In this document: positions 45,772-55,001 of the stretch, one piece after another
Position numbering within the stretch: the first letter of the stretch is position 1
Layout: the number at the start of each line of letters is the position of its first letter
Source: Deltaproteobacteria bacterium
GTDB taxonomy: Bacteria > Myxococcota_A > Polyangia > Polyangiales > Ga0077539
NCBI GenBank assembly: GCA_030694465.1
Contig: JAUXYJ010000029.1
Location: 1-64,000, forward strand
Reading direction: 5' to 3'
Length of the DNA: 64,000 nucleotides
The notes under the pieces: model-generated
Told to the model about the DNA's origin: nothing
The model's database searches: none
Seen by the model: the letters and a program-made list of their open reading frames with translations, nothing else
Translations under genes and position numbers: made by a program

Positions 45772-46326
45772 CTAGTAGGTCGAACCAAACGTCCCTGGGT
45801 TGACCGTGCCATCGAAGCCAAAGCCCGCGCGCGCTTCGCCAAATCGGCTCCGAAACTGCACATCTCCGTCCACGCGAAACGGCATCCCAGCCGAGGCCAT
45901 GTTGGTCTGAATTTGGACGGTCCCCACGCTCTGTTGTCCGTAGTTTCGTGCAGAGACGGCAGCGAGAATCGCCGGGATATTTGCCCCCGAGAGCGCGACA
46001 TCCACCAGCAACACCAGGGGCCTGCGTGCGGGCATCATTTGCGAAAAAGTCGCGTCCGCGCGCCCCAGCGATTGGCCCTGGATCGAGAGCTGCGCGTGGA
46101 GCTGTGTCGCGTAGAGCGCGAAGGTGTTTGGGTTGTACCCGACGAGCTCAACACGCATCACGATGGCGCCGCCGTTGCCTCCCATAAACTGCACCGCGCG
46201 GGCCTGAATCTGTGGTGACTCGATCACCTCGGGCATCGCCGAGCTCATCACGCAGCCGGGGGTCGCGACAGCGAGCGTGCCGAGCATGAGCACGCGAAGA
46301 AGCGAACGACGAGCGAGTGATGCCAT
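45772..46326 (-). CDS. LEA type-2 family lipoprotein
   Basis: A 184-aa lipoprotein (lipobox VATPGC, Cys 25) with a LEA type-2 (WHy-like) beta sandwich: VELVGYNPNTFALYATQLHAQ, LPS-like hydrophobic strands and VQFRSRFGEARAGFGFDG near the end. Such domains occur in stress-related or envelope lipoproteins; the role is unknown. ATG 46326 is near the mutY gene, which begins on the other strand, and the two 5' regions overlap by open frame only. Confidence 0.82.
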   Translation of the reverse strand: MASLARRSLLRVLMLGTLAVATPGCVMSSAMPEVIESPQIQARAVQFMGGNGGAIVMRVELVGYNPNTFALYATQLHAQLSIQGQSLGRADATFSQMMPARRPLVLLVDVALSGANIPAILAAVSARNYGQQSVGTVQIQTNMASAGMPFRVDGDVQFRSRFGEARAGFGFDGTVNPGTFGSTY

Positions 46327-46403
46327 GGGATTCGGTCATCCTACGCTCAGTCGGCGTCAAACGTTTCCTTGTTCGCGGGCGAACAACACGCCATGAGTGG
46401 TTG

Positions 46404-47552
46404 ATGGACCCCGAGCGTGAGCCCGCCATCGCCTCAGCGCGTGCCGCTTTGCTGAGCTTCTACGATGCGCATCGTCGCGCGATGCCCTGGCGCGAGAGCC
46501 AAGATCCCTACGCGATTTGGGTGAGCGAGGTCATGCTGCAACAGACCCGCGTCGAGACCGTGATCCCATTCTACGAGCGATTTCTCAGGCGATTTGCGAC
46601 CGTCACGGCGCTCGCTCAGGCCGACGAGGCCGACGTCCTGGCCCTGTGGGCGGGGCTAGGGTACTACCGCCGCGCGAGGCTCTTGCACGCGGGCGCCAAG
46701 GCGGTGGTAGCGCGCCACGAGGGCAAGGTCCCCAGCGATGTCACCGCGCTCAAGGCCCTCCCCGGCGTCGGCGCGTACACCGCGGGAGCCATCGCGTCGA
46801 TCGCGTTTGGCCTGCGCGAACCCGTGCTCGATGGCAACGTCGAGCGTGTGCTCTCTCGCTGGATCGCCCTCGAGGGCGACCCCATGGCCCCCGCGCAGCG
46901 CAAGGTGCTCTGGGCGCTCGCTGGGCGCTTTGCGGACAACCCACGCCCTGGGGACACCAACCAAGCGCTCATGGAGCTCGGCGCTACCCGCTGTCTACCT
47001 GCAAATCCACAGTGCTTACTCTGCCCTTTCGCCAAATCCTGCGCGGCTCTCGCGCTGGGGACGCCCGAGCGGTTTCCCGAGAAGCCCAAGAAAGCACCGC
47101 CACGGACCGAGCGCTGGGTCGCCTATGTGATGTGCGATCCGCGAGGATTTTGGCTGGGTCCCGCTCCGAGCACCCTCGACCGCTGGACCGGCATGTTGCT
47201 CCCGCCGATGGTGCGCTTAGACGCAGACCAGGCCCCCGAAGAGATCGCCCTCGCGGGGATGATCCGCCAAGAACCCTTGGGCACAGTCACGCATATTCTT
47301 ACGCACGCGCGCATGCAAATCACTGTGTTTTTGGCCACGGATCTCAAAGAGTCCGCTCGCCCCCTCGTAGGCGAGTGGGTCGCGCCGGGCGAGCTCGATG
47401 CGCGCGCGATCCCCAAGGTTACGCGCGTTATCTTGGCCCAGGCTCAAGAGGCCATGCGCAAGATCTCGTCGGCCTCGGCGCGGACCAAAGACTCAATTCG
47501 TGAGCGAAAAGGCCGGGCGATAAAGGGAAGCTCGAGCGCTAGCTCCACGTGA
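46404..47552 (+). CDS. mutY: A/G-specific adenine glycosylase MutY
   Basis: A 382-aa MutY. The helix-hairpin-helix glycosylase core has MPWRESQDPYAIWVSEVMLQ, VMLQQTRVETV with the catalytic Glu region, and LKALPGVGAYTAGAI with VLDGNVERVLSR (catalytic Asp). The iron-sulfur cluster loop is CLPANPQCLLCPFAKSC. A C-terminal NUDIX-like domain recognises 8-oxoG. It removes A opposite 8-oxoguanine. ATG 46404 is chosen; the frame opens at 46317. Its last 109 bp overlap, antisense, the gene at 47444-47743. Confidence 0.92.
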   Translation: MDPEREPAIASARAALLSFYDAHRRAMPWRESQDPYAIWVSEVMLQQTRVETVIPFYERFLRRFATVTALAQADEADVLALWAGLGYYRRARLLHAGAKAVVARHEGKVPSDVTALKALPGVGAYTAGAIASIAFGLREPVLDGNVERVLSRWIALEGDPMAPAQRKVLWALAGRFADNPRPGDTNQALMELGATRCLPANPQCLLCPFAKSCAALALGTPERFPEKPKKAPPRTERWVAYVMCDPRGFWLGPAPSTLDRWTGMLLPPMVRLDADQAPEEIALAGMIRQEPLGTVTHILTHARMQITVFLATDLKESARPLVGEWVAPGELDARAIPKVTRVILAQAQEAMRKISSASARTKDSIRERKGRAIKGSSSASST

Positions 47553-47743
47553 GTGTCACTCACAACGAGCCACCCAGAGCCTCCCCGCGCGGTCGCCTCG
47601 GCGCGGTCCTCGGTCACCCAACGGTAGCTCTCGGCGATGCCCCACGAGGGATGTCTTGCGTGCCAATAGGCCACGCGGACTTCGATCCGTCGGCGCATTT
47701 CTACTAGAGAAAGTGCGTGAGAAAACTTCCAGGTGAGCTTCAT
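47444..47743 (-). CDS. PHA-granule-region-like small protein
   Basis: A 99-aa protein (MKLTWKFSHALS onward) resembling the polyhydroxyalkanoic acid system family (PHA_gran_rgn): an N-terminal helix, mixed strands with VSDTHVELALELPFIARPFR and a C-terminal helix (SRIESLVRAEADEILR). The longer open frame to 48133 lies antisense to the GNAT gene and is not used. It overlaps the mutY 3' end antisense. No polymer genes are nearby, so a link with PHA is by family name only. Confidence 0.5.
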   Translation of the reverse strand: MKLTWKFSHALSLVEMRRRIEVRVAYWHARHPSWGIAESYRWVTEDRAEATARGGSGWLVVSDTHVELALELPFIARPFRSRIESLVRAEADEILRMAS

Positions 47744-47771
47744 ATCGCTCGTGGCAGATAGCACAGTTAGC

Positions 47772-48569
47772 TCACTCCGATGTGCGCGGACTCGTCGCCT
47801 TGAGCGTGAGATTGCGCCGCAGGCTCTCGACCGTCTCGGTCCAAATCCGCGCGAGCGAGTGCGCTTGGTCGAGGTCACTGCCTGACTGTGGGAGCGCGAG
47901 GTCAAACACCCGCACATCGGGCTCGTCGCTGGGAAGCTCGTCTGCACCCAATCGCTGCGCCATCGTGAGCATGGCCTCGTTGGACGCGAGGACATCCATG
48001 CGAAAATGAGTGATCCCGCGCTCACGTGCAGCCAGCGCCAGCGTCGACAAGAGCGCGCGCCCGAGGCCCTTGCGCTGGGCGTCGTCGGTGACCGTAATCG
48101 CGACCTCGGCGGTCGAGCTGCCGGGCGTGACACGAATAAATCGCGCCACGGCGAGCCCCTGCTCTAAGCGCAAATCCGCAGTCGCAGTGGTCGCGACCAG
48201 GGCAAAGTGATCGGTGCCGTCCGGCGTCGTGAGGTAGTCAAGCTGGGCCTCTGTGAGGTCCCCGAGGTCCGCAAAGAACCTGAAGAACCGCACGCTCGGT
48301 GAGAGCTTGCGAAAACCTGCGCGGAGCTCCTCGCGGTCCTCGGCGACGAGCGGCCGAAGAGTGATGGGCAGCGAGCCATCACTGGGCTCAAACACCGCAC
48401 GAAAATCAGGCCCAAACACAAGCCCGTCGGCCGCGCGGAGGCGCACCGCGGTCGCCTCAAAGCTCTCGATGCTGTCTGCAGTCTCACTCGAACGCGCTCC
48501 GTCGTTGGCTGCCGCTACGAGCCCGTCTGGGAGCACCTCGCCCGTCTCTCGAATGCGCACACTGCTCAT
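47772..48569 (-). CDS. GNAT-family acetyltransferase
   Basis: A 265-aa protein with a C-terminal GNAT domain: ITLRPLVAEDREELRAGFRKL, VARFIRVTPGSSTAEVAITVTD, the acetyl-CoA loop QRKGLGRALLSTLA, and HFRMDVLASNEAMLTMAQRLG. The first 65 residues are an extra Ala/Glu-rich region without known motif. The substrate is unknown. ATG 48569 lies 26 bp from an inverted repeat that could be an operator. Confidence 0.88.
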   Translation of the reverse strand: MSSVRIRETGEVLPDGLVAAANDGARSSETADSIESFEATAVRLRAADGLVFGPDFRAVFEPSDGSLPITLRPLVAEDREELRAGFRKLSPSVRFFRFFADLGDLTEAQLDYLTTPDGTDHFALVATTATADLRLEQGLAVARFIRVTPGSSTAEVAITVTDDAQRKGLGRALLSTLALAARERGITHFRMDVLASNEAMLTMAQRLGADELPSDEPDVRVFDLALPQSGSDLDQAHSLARIWTETVESLRRNLTLKATSPRTSE

Positions 48570-49008
48570 CGTTGGCCTGCTTTCTACTCTGTTTAGCGTT
48601 AGCCTCTCTAACGCGACGCGTCAAGCAGCGGTCCTGCGACAAACGCATGGACAGACAAAGGGTTGCGCGTGCGGTTGTGAGGTTGCGTTGGGCGCAAGAC
48701 AAGGTACCTTCGGCACAGGTCTTCTCCTTGGTGGTGGCGGAGCGGAGTGATCACCTGACCTTTGGGTACACGACGCTCAACGCGTGGTCTCACAACCACC
48801 GGGTGTGCAGCCCTACACAACGACTGTTGCGACTAACGACCTCGCAACGGTCACGTCACAGAGCCCATCCGAGGTGTCGCTCTCAGAGCCTGGATGACCT
48901 GTTGTCCCCACTTGGTCGTTGTTCTTTGTTCAGCTCGCCTACCGAGCCATCGCAGACGATGCACGGTTGCGAGTATTTTACCGGACTCCCTACGTAGGAG
49001 CGCGATCC
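48570..49008. other. Intergenic region of 439 bp with an inverted repeat
   Basis: No gene is evident between the divergent GNAT and hypothetical genes. GCGTTAG (48596-48602) and CTAACGC (48608-48614) flank CCTCT, forming a perfect 7-bp inverted repeat that could be an operator or hairpin near the GNAT start. At the other end CTCCCTACGTAGGAG (48986-49000) overlaps the ribosome binding site of the 49009 gene. The middle is less GC-rich, with several TTG and CAAC clusters but no clear promoter. Confidence 0.6.
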
Positions 49009-49659
49009 ATGAATGGTGGTCGTCCCCGCAAAGCGCGCGGCACTCGTCCCAAGACCCAGAGTTATCACAGCGACTCGATGCTCGAAGCCGAAGGCCTCAA
49101 GCCCAAAGCACGCAAACCCAAGCTCGAATCGCTGCTCACCCAGAGCCCCGAAGCCGCCGAAGCCGTACGCAAAGCCGCCCTCGCTGCGGCCGCGCCGCGC
49201 GTGGTCGCGCCCGTGCGTCCTACGCTTGTCGTAACACCCCCCGCGCCAGCCCCCGTGGCGGCGGTCCCCTCAGCGGCTGCGCTCGACGCCATGAGCAAAG
49301 ACATGAGCGCGACAGACCTGCTCCCGACGCGCAAATTGGCTAAGAAATTTGCACGCGAAGAGATGTACGCGCGCTTGCTCAAGGCCCAAGGATCGCAGCC
49401 CATCACCACCGCCGTGGACTCTTTCTTTGCAGCGGGCCACGAGCTCGACGAAGAAGACGACGCCGCGTGGGTGCAAGTGCTCGAACATCGCGATGAGACT
49501 CGCGTCCGCGAGGCCATTGACAAGCTCGCCCAACGAGCGACCAGCAAGCTCGCGATGCACCGCTTGGTGCTCTTGCAACGCTTGCGTCGCATCGAAGAGA
49601 GCGGCGATGAGCGCGAGACCCGCGAGGCCGCTGCGGTGTTTCGCCAGCGGGTTCTCTAG
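49009..49659 (+). CDS. Hypothetical protein with basic N-terminus
   Basis: A 216-aa soluble protein. The N-terminal half is basic and Pro/Ala-rich (KPKARKPKLESL, then a PAPAPVAAVPSAAA linker). The C-terminal half (about 100-216) is helical and charged, ending RETREAAAVFRQRVL. No family is recognised. ATG 49009 has TAGGAG about 9 nt upstream inside a small inverted repeat that could hide the site. It converges with the Hsp70-like gene, whose stop is 13 bp away. Confidence 0.75.
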   Translation: MNGGRPRKARGTRPKTQSYHSDSMLEAEGLKPKARKPKLESLLTQSPEAAEAVRKAALAAAAPRVVAPVRPTLVVTPPAPAPVAAVPSAAALDAMSKDMSATDLLPTRKLAKKFAREEMYARLLKAQGSQPITTAVDSFFAAGHELDEEDDAAWVQVLEHRDETRVREAIDKLAQRATSKLAMHRLVLLQRLRRIEESGDERETREAAAVFRQRVL

Positions 49660-49671
49660 CGTTTTGGCTGG

Positions 49672-51336
49672 TTAGGCCACCTCGAGCGTCACACCCCGAA
49701 GCCACTCGCGTCGGTCCGCGAGCTCTTGATCCGAGTAGAGCCCCGCCTCGGTGAGCGTCGCCTCGCGCACCTCGCCGGTCTTGCCATCCCGCACGCGCAA
49801 CGTGAGCAGACCGTTCGAGGCCACGTCGAGCGCGACCTCGACCAAGGTCCCATCTGCGAGCGGCTGATCAAAGCGAAACACATACGAGCCCGCGAGCGTG
49901 GCTTCGGCCTCAGTGCGCCCTTCGTACAGCGTCACCGGCACGTTGGGCCCACCGCTGAGCCTAAAGGTCTCTCGCCCGGTGAACGGCGTCGGGGTCTGCG
50001 CGGGCACCAGCGTCCGGAGCACCCTGCGCTTTCCGTTGGGCGCCGTGGGATCGGGCACGTGCGCGGCCACACTAAACGCGTCCGGGAGCACTCCTCGGAT
50101 CTCCATCGGCAGCGCCTTGCGGTCGCCCGCCAGCGAGGCCCCGTACATCGCCGCCCCAGTCGCGACAATGGTCTGCGGATTGAGCGGGTGATCCATGTCG
50201 TCAAACACCACCTGCACGCGCCCCGGCGCGCGCTCTTGCATGCGCACTTGCACGGCGTACAGCTGCGAAGAGCCCCCGGTCAGCAGCACGCGGTCGATCT
50301 CGCCCCACTGCAGTTGTGCTCGCGCGAGCGCTTGGTCCGCGCAGTCCACGGCGCGGTCAATGTCGCCGCTGATCCAGCGGCTGAGCTCGCCAAGGTCCAC
50401 CTCGATTTGCTTGTCTTCGCCAACGATTTCGCTCGATTCCATGCGGATCCATTTGCGCCGCGAGCGCTTCCACGGAGAGACCTCGGCGCGAAGATCTTGG
50501 TTGAGCTCGATCTTTAACTGCTCTGCTGTCTCGAGCAGCTTCTCGCGTGATCCCTCGTTGACTTGCGCGAGGGTGAGGCCCTCATAGCCGCTGATTTCGC
50601 AGTACTTTTCGAACAACCGGTCGCGCACCTGCTCGTCAATCGCGAGCCCGCCAAGCTGCACGCCGTACGAGTCCAGCGCGCGGATGCTCACCCCATTGTT
50701 GGCATCACGCACACGCTGCATCACGGTGACATCGAGCGTTCCGCCGCCAAAATCAAAGACCAAGAACGTCTTGACCCCGCCCTGTACGCCCGCCGAATCG
50801 AGATCATCGTGCAGCCCATACGCCCACGCCGCCGCGTCGGGCTCAGTGACCATCCCGCGCACCACCAAGCCCGCCATCGCCGCAGCCTGCGCGGTCGCTT
50901 GCTTTTCTCGCGTGCGAAATCGCTGCGGATGCGCGATCACCACCCCGTCCATCGGCGGCGCACCGGGCACCCTCCGCACGTGCTCTGCGAGGGCGCGCAA
51001 GATCGTCGCGGACACGTCCGTCGCCCAGAGCTCGCGCGAGCCCACCCTCCACGGAGGCCCTCCGGGCACACGCGTGCGCACGCCGATCGCGTTCTTCGCG
51101 CCGCGCACGAGCGTGAGGTGCGACGGCGCTTCGTCTGCATCGCCCACCAAGCGCCGGTACGCATCGCGTGCGCTCTTGCCCACCAACACACGCGCGCCAT
51201 GGGCTGTCTGTTCGTACAAGACTACCGATGCGAGCGTGCGGCCAGAGCCCTCTAAGGGCACCACCGCGCTGCGCCCTTCGGCCACATAGGCCATCGCGCA
51301 GTACGTCGTGCCAAGATCGATTCCGTAGATCGCCAT
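49672..51336 (-). CDS. Hsp70-family protein lacking the C-terminal lid
   Basis: A 554-aa DnaK-like protein. Nucleotide-binding motifs are IYGIDLGTTYCAMAY, FLVFDFGGGTLDVTV and VLLTGGSSQLYAVQ. The substrate-binding beta domain follows (PFTGRETFRLSGGPNVPVTL and onward), but the helical lid is absent: the protein ends GVTLEVA. Some residues of the DnaK linker and lid are therefore missing, as in several myxobacterial Hsp70 paralogues. A specialised chaperone or regulatory ATPase is likely. ATG 51336 gives MAIYGIDLGTTY; the open frame to 51435 is ignored. It diverges from rpe. Confidence 0.9.
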   Translation of the reverse strand: MAIYGIDLGTTYCAMAYVAEGRSAVVPLEGSGRTLASVVLYEQTAHGARVLVGKSARDAYRRLVGDADEAPSHLTLVRGAKNAIGVRTRVPGGPPWRVGSRELWATDVSATILRALAEHVRRVPGAPPMDGVVIAHPQRFRTREKQATAQAAAMAGLVVRGMVTEPDAAAWAYGLHDDLDSAGVQGGVKTFLVFDFGGGTLDVTVMQRVRDANNGVSIRALDSYGVQLGGLAIDEQVRDRLFEKYCEISGYEGLTLAQVNEGSREKLLETAEQLKIELNQDLRAEVSPWKRSRRKWIRMESSEIVGEDKQIEVDLGELSRWISGDIDRAVDCADQALARAQLQWGEIDRVLLTGGSSQLYAVQVRMQERAPGRVQVVFDDMDHPLNPQTIVATGAAMYGASLAGDRKALPMEIRGVLPDAFSVAAHVPDPTAPNGKRRVLRTLVPAQTPTPFTGRETFRLSGGPNVPVTLYEGRTEAEATLAGSYVFRFDQPLADGTLVEVALDVASNGLLTLRVRDGKTGEVREATLTEAGLYSDQELADRREWLRGVTLEVA

Positions 51337-51386
51337 CCGAGTTGCGCGAGAACATACTCTCGATTGGTGCGGTACAGTCGCGCCCC

Positions 51387-52055
51387 ATGCTGCCCGTACG
51401 CATCGCCCCGTCCATTCTGTCCTCTGACTTCTCACGGCTCGGTGACGAGGTCCGCGCCGTGGACCAAGCAGGCGCCGACTGGATCCACGTGGACGTGATG
51501 GATGGGCGCTTTGTCCCCAACATCACCATCGGCCCGCCCGTCGTCCGGGCAGTGCGAAAGAGCACGAAAAAACCAGTCGATTGTCACCTGATGATCATGG
51601 AGCCCGAGCGGTACATCCAAGATTTCGCCGACGCGGGCGCGGATATTATTTCGGTGCACCCCGAGGCCACCGTGCACCTCGAGCGCACGCTGCAGTCCAT
51701 CCGCGCGTTGGGCAAACGTGCAGGCGTCGTGCTGAACCCAGGCACCTCCCCGAGCGTGCTCGAGTATGTGCTGCACTGCACTGATTTGGTCTTGCTCATG
51801 AGCGTCAATCCTGGGTTTGGTGGCCAAGCGTTTATCCCGCAGGTGCTGCCCAAGGCGCGCATCGTGGCCGAGATGATCGCGCAGTGCCACCACCAGATTG
51901 ACCTGCAAATCGACGGAGGGATCACCGCAGAGACCATCGGCCATGCCCGCGCGTGTGGCGTCGATTGCTTTGTCGCCGGCAGCGCGATCTACGGCAAGCC
52001 CGACTACGCCCACGCGATCACCGCCCTGCGCCGAGGCGCCGAGGCCCACTCGTGA
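51387..52055 (+). CDS. rpe: Ribulose-phosphate 3-epimerase
   Basis: A 222-aa Rpe, a TIM barrel interconverting ribulose 5-phosphate and xylulose 5-phosphate. Signatures are IAPSILSSDFSRLGDEV, WIHVDVMDGRFVPNITIG, CHLMIMEPERYIQDFADAGA, VLLMSVNPGFGGQAFIP and IDGGITAETI, with metal and catalytic residues present. ATG 51387 gives MLPVRIAPSIL. Its stop overlaps the GTG of the downstream regulator by 4 nt, an unusual coupling of a sugar-phosphate enzyme with a signalling gene. Confidence 0.95.
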   Translation: MLPVRIAPSILSSDFSRLGDEVRAVDQAGADWIHVDVMDGRFVPNITIGPPVVRAVRKSTKKPVDCHLMIMEPERYIQDFADAGADIISVHPEATVHLERTLQSIRALGKRAGVVLNPGTSPSVLEYVLHCTDLVLLMSVNPGFGGQAFIPQVLPKARIVAEMIAQCHHQIDLQIDGGITAETIGHARACGVDCFVAGSAIYGKPDYAHAITALRRGAEAHS

Positions 52056-53530
52056 ACGACAAGAGTGACAAGGGCCCGCGCCCAGGCTTTGAGACCGTGT
52101 ACGTGGGCGACCGCGCGACGGCACGCAGGCTCCGCAAAGGTCGCGTGCTCATCGTCGATGGCCCCGACCGCGGAAAGCTCTTTGAGCTGGATAAACCCAG
52201 GATCACCGTGGGTCGCTCGAGCATCTGTGAGATCAAGCTCGCGGACCGAAGTGTCTCGGGCTCGCACGCCGAGTTCGAAGCCAACGAAGCAGGCTTTGTC
52301 GTGCGCGACCTCGGCAGCACCAACGGGGTCTTCTTGGGCGAAGCCCGCCTGCGCGAGGCCGTCGTCCCCGTCGGAACTCGCCTCCGCATGGGCACATCCA
52401 CCCTGCAAATTGTCCCGGCGGATGGCGTCGTCGAGGTCCCGCTCTCGACCGAAGATCGCTACCACGACATGGTCGGCCGCTCGGTCGCCATGCGCCAAGT
52501 GTTTGCACAACTCGAGCGCCTCGGCGCCAGCGACGTCACCGTCTTGATCAACGGCGAGACCGGCACAGGCAAAGAGCTCGTCGCCCGCGCCCTTCACAAA
52601 GCCTCGCGCAGAGCCAAAGGGCCGCTCGTGGTCCAAGACTGCTCGGCCATGCCGCAGAACCTCGTCGAGAGCACGCTGTTTGGCCACGAGCGGGGCTCTT
52701 TTACCGGCGCGTCCGAGCGCAGAGTGGGCGCGTTTGAGCAGGCCCAGCACGGGACGCTCTTTCTCGACGAGGTGGGCGAGCTGCCCCTGGACCAACAGTC
52801 TAAGCTCTTGCGCGCGCTCGAAAACCGCGAAGTTCGCCGCGTCGGTGGCACCCAGACGATCGCCGTAGACGCCCGCGTGGTCGCCGCGACCAACCGAGAT
52901 CTCCGCCAGATGGTCAGCTCGGGGACCTTTCGCGAGGACCTCTATTATCGCCTCGCCGTGGTCACCGTAGAGCTGCCGCCGTTGCGCGCGCGTCGCGAAG
53001 ATATTCCGCTGCTAGCCATGACCCTGCTCGATCGCTTTTGCGAGCGAAATCCCACGCTCGGCGCCAAAGTCTTTGACGCCAGCGCCATGGGACGGCTCTT
53101 GTCTCTGCCCTTGCCCGGCAACGTACGCGAGCTCCGCAATCTCATCGAGCGGTCCGCGAGCCTCGCCGACGGCGCAGAGATCTCGCTCAGTGATCTCTTG
53201 CCCGCGGGCAACGTCGACCGCACACCCCCCGCAGGCGTCGCACCCATCAGCGCGCAGACGGCGACCCAGATCTTGGGGTCCCTCACCTCCCGCGAGAGCG
53301 CTCCGCCGGTGGGTCCGTCGAGCGTGTACGACGAGCTGTCGAAGCTCCCGTTTAAAGACGCCAAAGCGAGGCTTCTCGAAGCGTTTGAGCCTGCGTATTT
53401 GCGTGCATTGTTAGCGAGCCACCACGGCAACATTACCCACAGCGCGCAGACCGCCGGGCTCACGCGCTATCACCTCCGCGAGCTCTGCAAACGCTACGGA
53501 CTTCGCGCAACGGACAACGAACCCGAATGA
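52052..53530 (+). CDS. FHA-domain sigma54-dependent activator
   Basis: A 492-aa regulator. An N-terminal FHA domain (about 35-120: [48 protein letters not shown]) binds phosphothreonine. The AAA+ sigma54-interaction domain follows (about 135-365): [32 protein letters not shown] (GSFTGA in place of GAFTGA), [14 protein letters not shown] and [13 protein letters not shown] Fis-type helix-turn-helix ([20 protein letters not shown]) ends it. FHA-sigma54 activators link Ser/Thr kinase signalling to sigma54 promoters, mainly in myxobacteria. It overlaps rpe and the next gene, each by 4 nt. Confidence 0.95.
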   Translation: MNDKSDKGPRPGFETVYVGDRATARRLRKGRVLIVDGPDRGKLFELDKPRITVGRSSICEIKLADRSVSGSHAEFEANEAGFVVRDLGSTNGVFLGEARLREAVVPVGTRLRMGTSTLQIVPADGVVEVPLSTEDRYHDMVGRSVAMRQVFAQLERLGASDVTVLINGETGTGKELVARALHKASRRAKGPLVVQDCSAMPQNLVESTLFGHERGSFTGASERRVGAFEQAQHGTLFLDEVGELPLDQQSKLLRALENREVRRVGGTQTIAVDARVVAATNRDLRQMVSSGTFREDLYYRLAVVTVELPPLRARREDIPLLAMTLLDRFCERNPTLGAKVFDASAMGRLLSLPLPGNVRELRNLIERSASLADGAEISLSDLLPAGNVDRTPPAGVAPISAQTATQILGSLTSRESAPPVGPSSVYDELSKLPFKDAKARLLEAFEPAYLRALLASHHGNITHSAQTAGLTRYHLRELCKRYGLRATDNEPE

Positions 53531-54408
53531 CAACCAAGACCCTCTGGGCCCTCCTCGGAAACAGCCAGCGCTTAGACGGCGGCGCCATGTTTGGCAACGC
53601 CCCGCGCCCCGTGTGGGAGCGCTGGATCGCACCCGACGCGCTCCACCGCATCCCCCTCGCGTGCCGCGCCATGCTCATCCGCGAGACTCACGCAGATGGC
53701 TCTGTGCGCCACTTGCTCTTCGAGACCGGCATCGGTGCATTTTTCGAGCCCAAGCTCCGTGAGCGCTTCGGCGTGGTCGAGCCCGAGCACGTCCTCGTGC
53801 AGTCCCTCGCCGCCGTGGGCCTCACGCCCGACGACATCGACGTGGTGGTGCTCTCGCACCTGCACTTTGACCACGCCGGCGGTTTGCTCACCGCGTACGA
53901 CCCCGACAAGCCCCTCGCCCTGCTCTTTGCCAACGCCAAGATCCTCGTTGGCGCCGAGGCGTGGGACCGCGCGCAGCACCCACACGCCCGCGACCGCGCC
54001 AGCTTTATCCCCGAGCTCACTGCCCTGCTCAGAGACTCGGGCCGCTTAGAGACTCTCACCGGCGAGACCTCGCAAACCCTCGGGCCCGACTACCGACTGC
54101 ACCGCAGCGAGGGCCACACCCCTGGGCTGCTCTTGACCGAGGTCGCCAGCGCCGAGGGACCCATTGTGTTCGCCGCGGATCTCATCCCGGGGCGCCCGTG
54201 GGTGCACTTGCCAATCACCATGGGCTACGACCGGTTTCCTGAGCGCTTGATCGACGAGAAAGACGCGCTCTTGCGTGACCTCGTCGCTCGCAATGGCCGC
54301 TTGTTTTTTACCCACGACAGCGAGTGCGCCCTCGCGCGAGTTACCCTCGACAAGGGCCGCTTTGGCGTCGGTGAGCTCTGGCCCTCGCCCAGCGCCCTCG
54401 CCCTGTGA
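53527..54408 (+). CDS. Metallo-beta-lactamase-fold hydrolase
   Basis: A 293-aa MBL-fold hydrolase. The metal-binding motif is [13 protein letters not shown] (H111, H113, D115, H116), followed by a later His in [10 protein letters not shown] and Asp in VFAADLIPG. The N-terminal [19 protein letters not shown] resembles the family of predicted quorum-quenching-like or SoxH-like hydrolases, but the substrate is unknown. It overlaps the activator by ATGA and the HD gene by GTGA. Confidence 0.92.
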   Translation: MTTKTLWALLGNSQRLDGGAMFGNAPRPVWERWIAPDALHRIPLACRAMLIRETHADGSVRHLLFETGIGAFFEPKLRERFGVVEPEHVLVQSLAAVGLTPDDIDVVVLSHLHFDHAGGLLTAYDPDKPLALLFANAKILVGAEAWDRAQHPHARDRASFIPELTALLRDSGRLETLTGETSQTLGPDYRLHRSEGHTPGLLLTEVASAEGPIVFAADLIPGRPWVHLPITMGYDRFPERLIDEKDALLRDLVARNGRLFFTHDSECALARVTLDKGRFGVGELWPSPSALAL

Positions 54409-54995
54409 GCGACACCCCACACGACCCCTCACGTGACCGCGCCGAGCGCACGCTCGACACGCTGTTAGCCCTGGACTCGCTCGCGGATTTGCCCCGGACG
54501 GGTTGGCTCATGCGCGGAGTGCGCCCCTGCGAGTCCATCGCAGACCACAGCTACGCCGTCACCCTGCTCTGCGCCCTCATGCTCGACGCCGTGCGCGCCG
54601 AGGGACACACGGTCGATGGCGAGCGCACCCTGCGCATGGCGCTCGTGCACGACGCCCCCGAGGCCCGCACCGGCGATGTCCCCATGCCCGCCAAGAGCCC
54701 CGCCCTCGACCGCGAGCTCACCGCGCTCGAGCGCTCGCTCGCCTATGAGCTCTTGCCCCCACACCTGGCAGCCCTCTGGGACGAGCTCGAGGCCGGGGTC
54801 ACCCTCGAGGCCCGCATCGTCCGCGTCGCCGACAAAGCCCAGATGCTCGCCCGCGCCCTGCGCTATGAGCAGCAGGGTCACCGTGGCCTGGGTGAGTTCT
54901 GGACGCACGCCAAGACCTTTGACCCGCGCGGAGTCCCCGGCGCCGACGCGCTCTTCGACGCCCTGTGCGCCCGCGCCAACCGCCCCCGCCCCTAA
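54405..54995 (+). CDS. HD-domain phosphohydrolase, YfbR-like
   Basis: A 196-aa HD protein. The metal-binding residues are in [11 protein letters not shown] and [19 protein letters not shown], with a later Asp in [11 protein letters not shown]. This resembles the 5'-deoxynucleotidase YfbR (HDxxExxTGD) and related HDDC2 proteins, which hydrolyse nucleoside monophosphates. Start GTG 54405 overlaps the MBL gene by 4 nt. It is the last gene of the rpe operon. Confidence 0.88.
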   Translation: MSDTPHDPSRDRAERTLDTLLALDSLADLPRTGWLMRGVRPCESIADHSYAVTLLCALMLDAVRAEGHTVDGERTLRMALVHDAPEARTGDVPMPAKSPALDRELTALERSLAYELLPPHLAALWDELEAGVTLEARIVRVADKAQMLARALRYEQQGHRGLGEFWTHAKTFDPRGVPGADALFDALCARANRPRP

Positions 54996-55001
54996 GAGCC
55001 C

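Noticed and set aside
47744..48133. Upstream part of the minus-strand frame ending at 47444
   Set aside because: It is antisense to the GNAT gene in Arg/Ser-rich frame. Only the last 99 codons look like protein.
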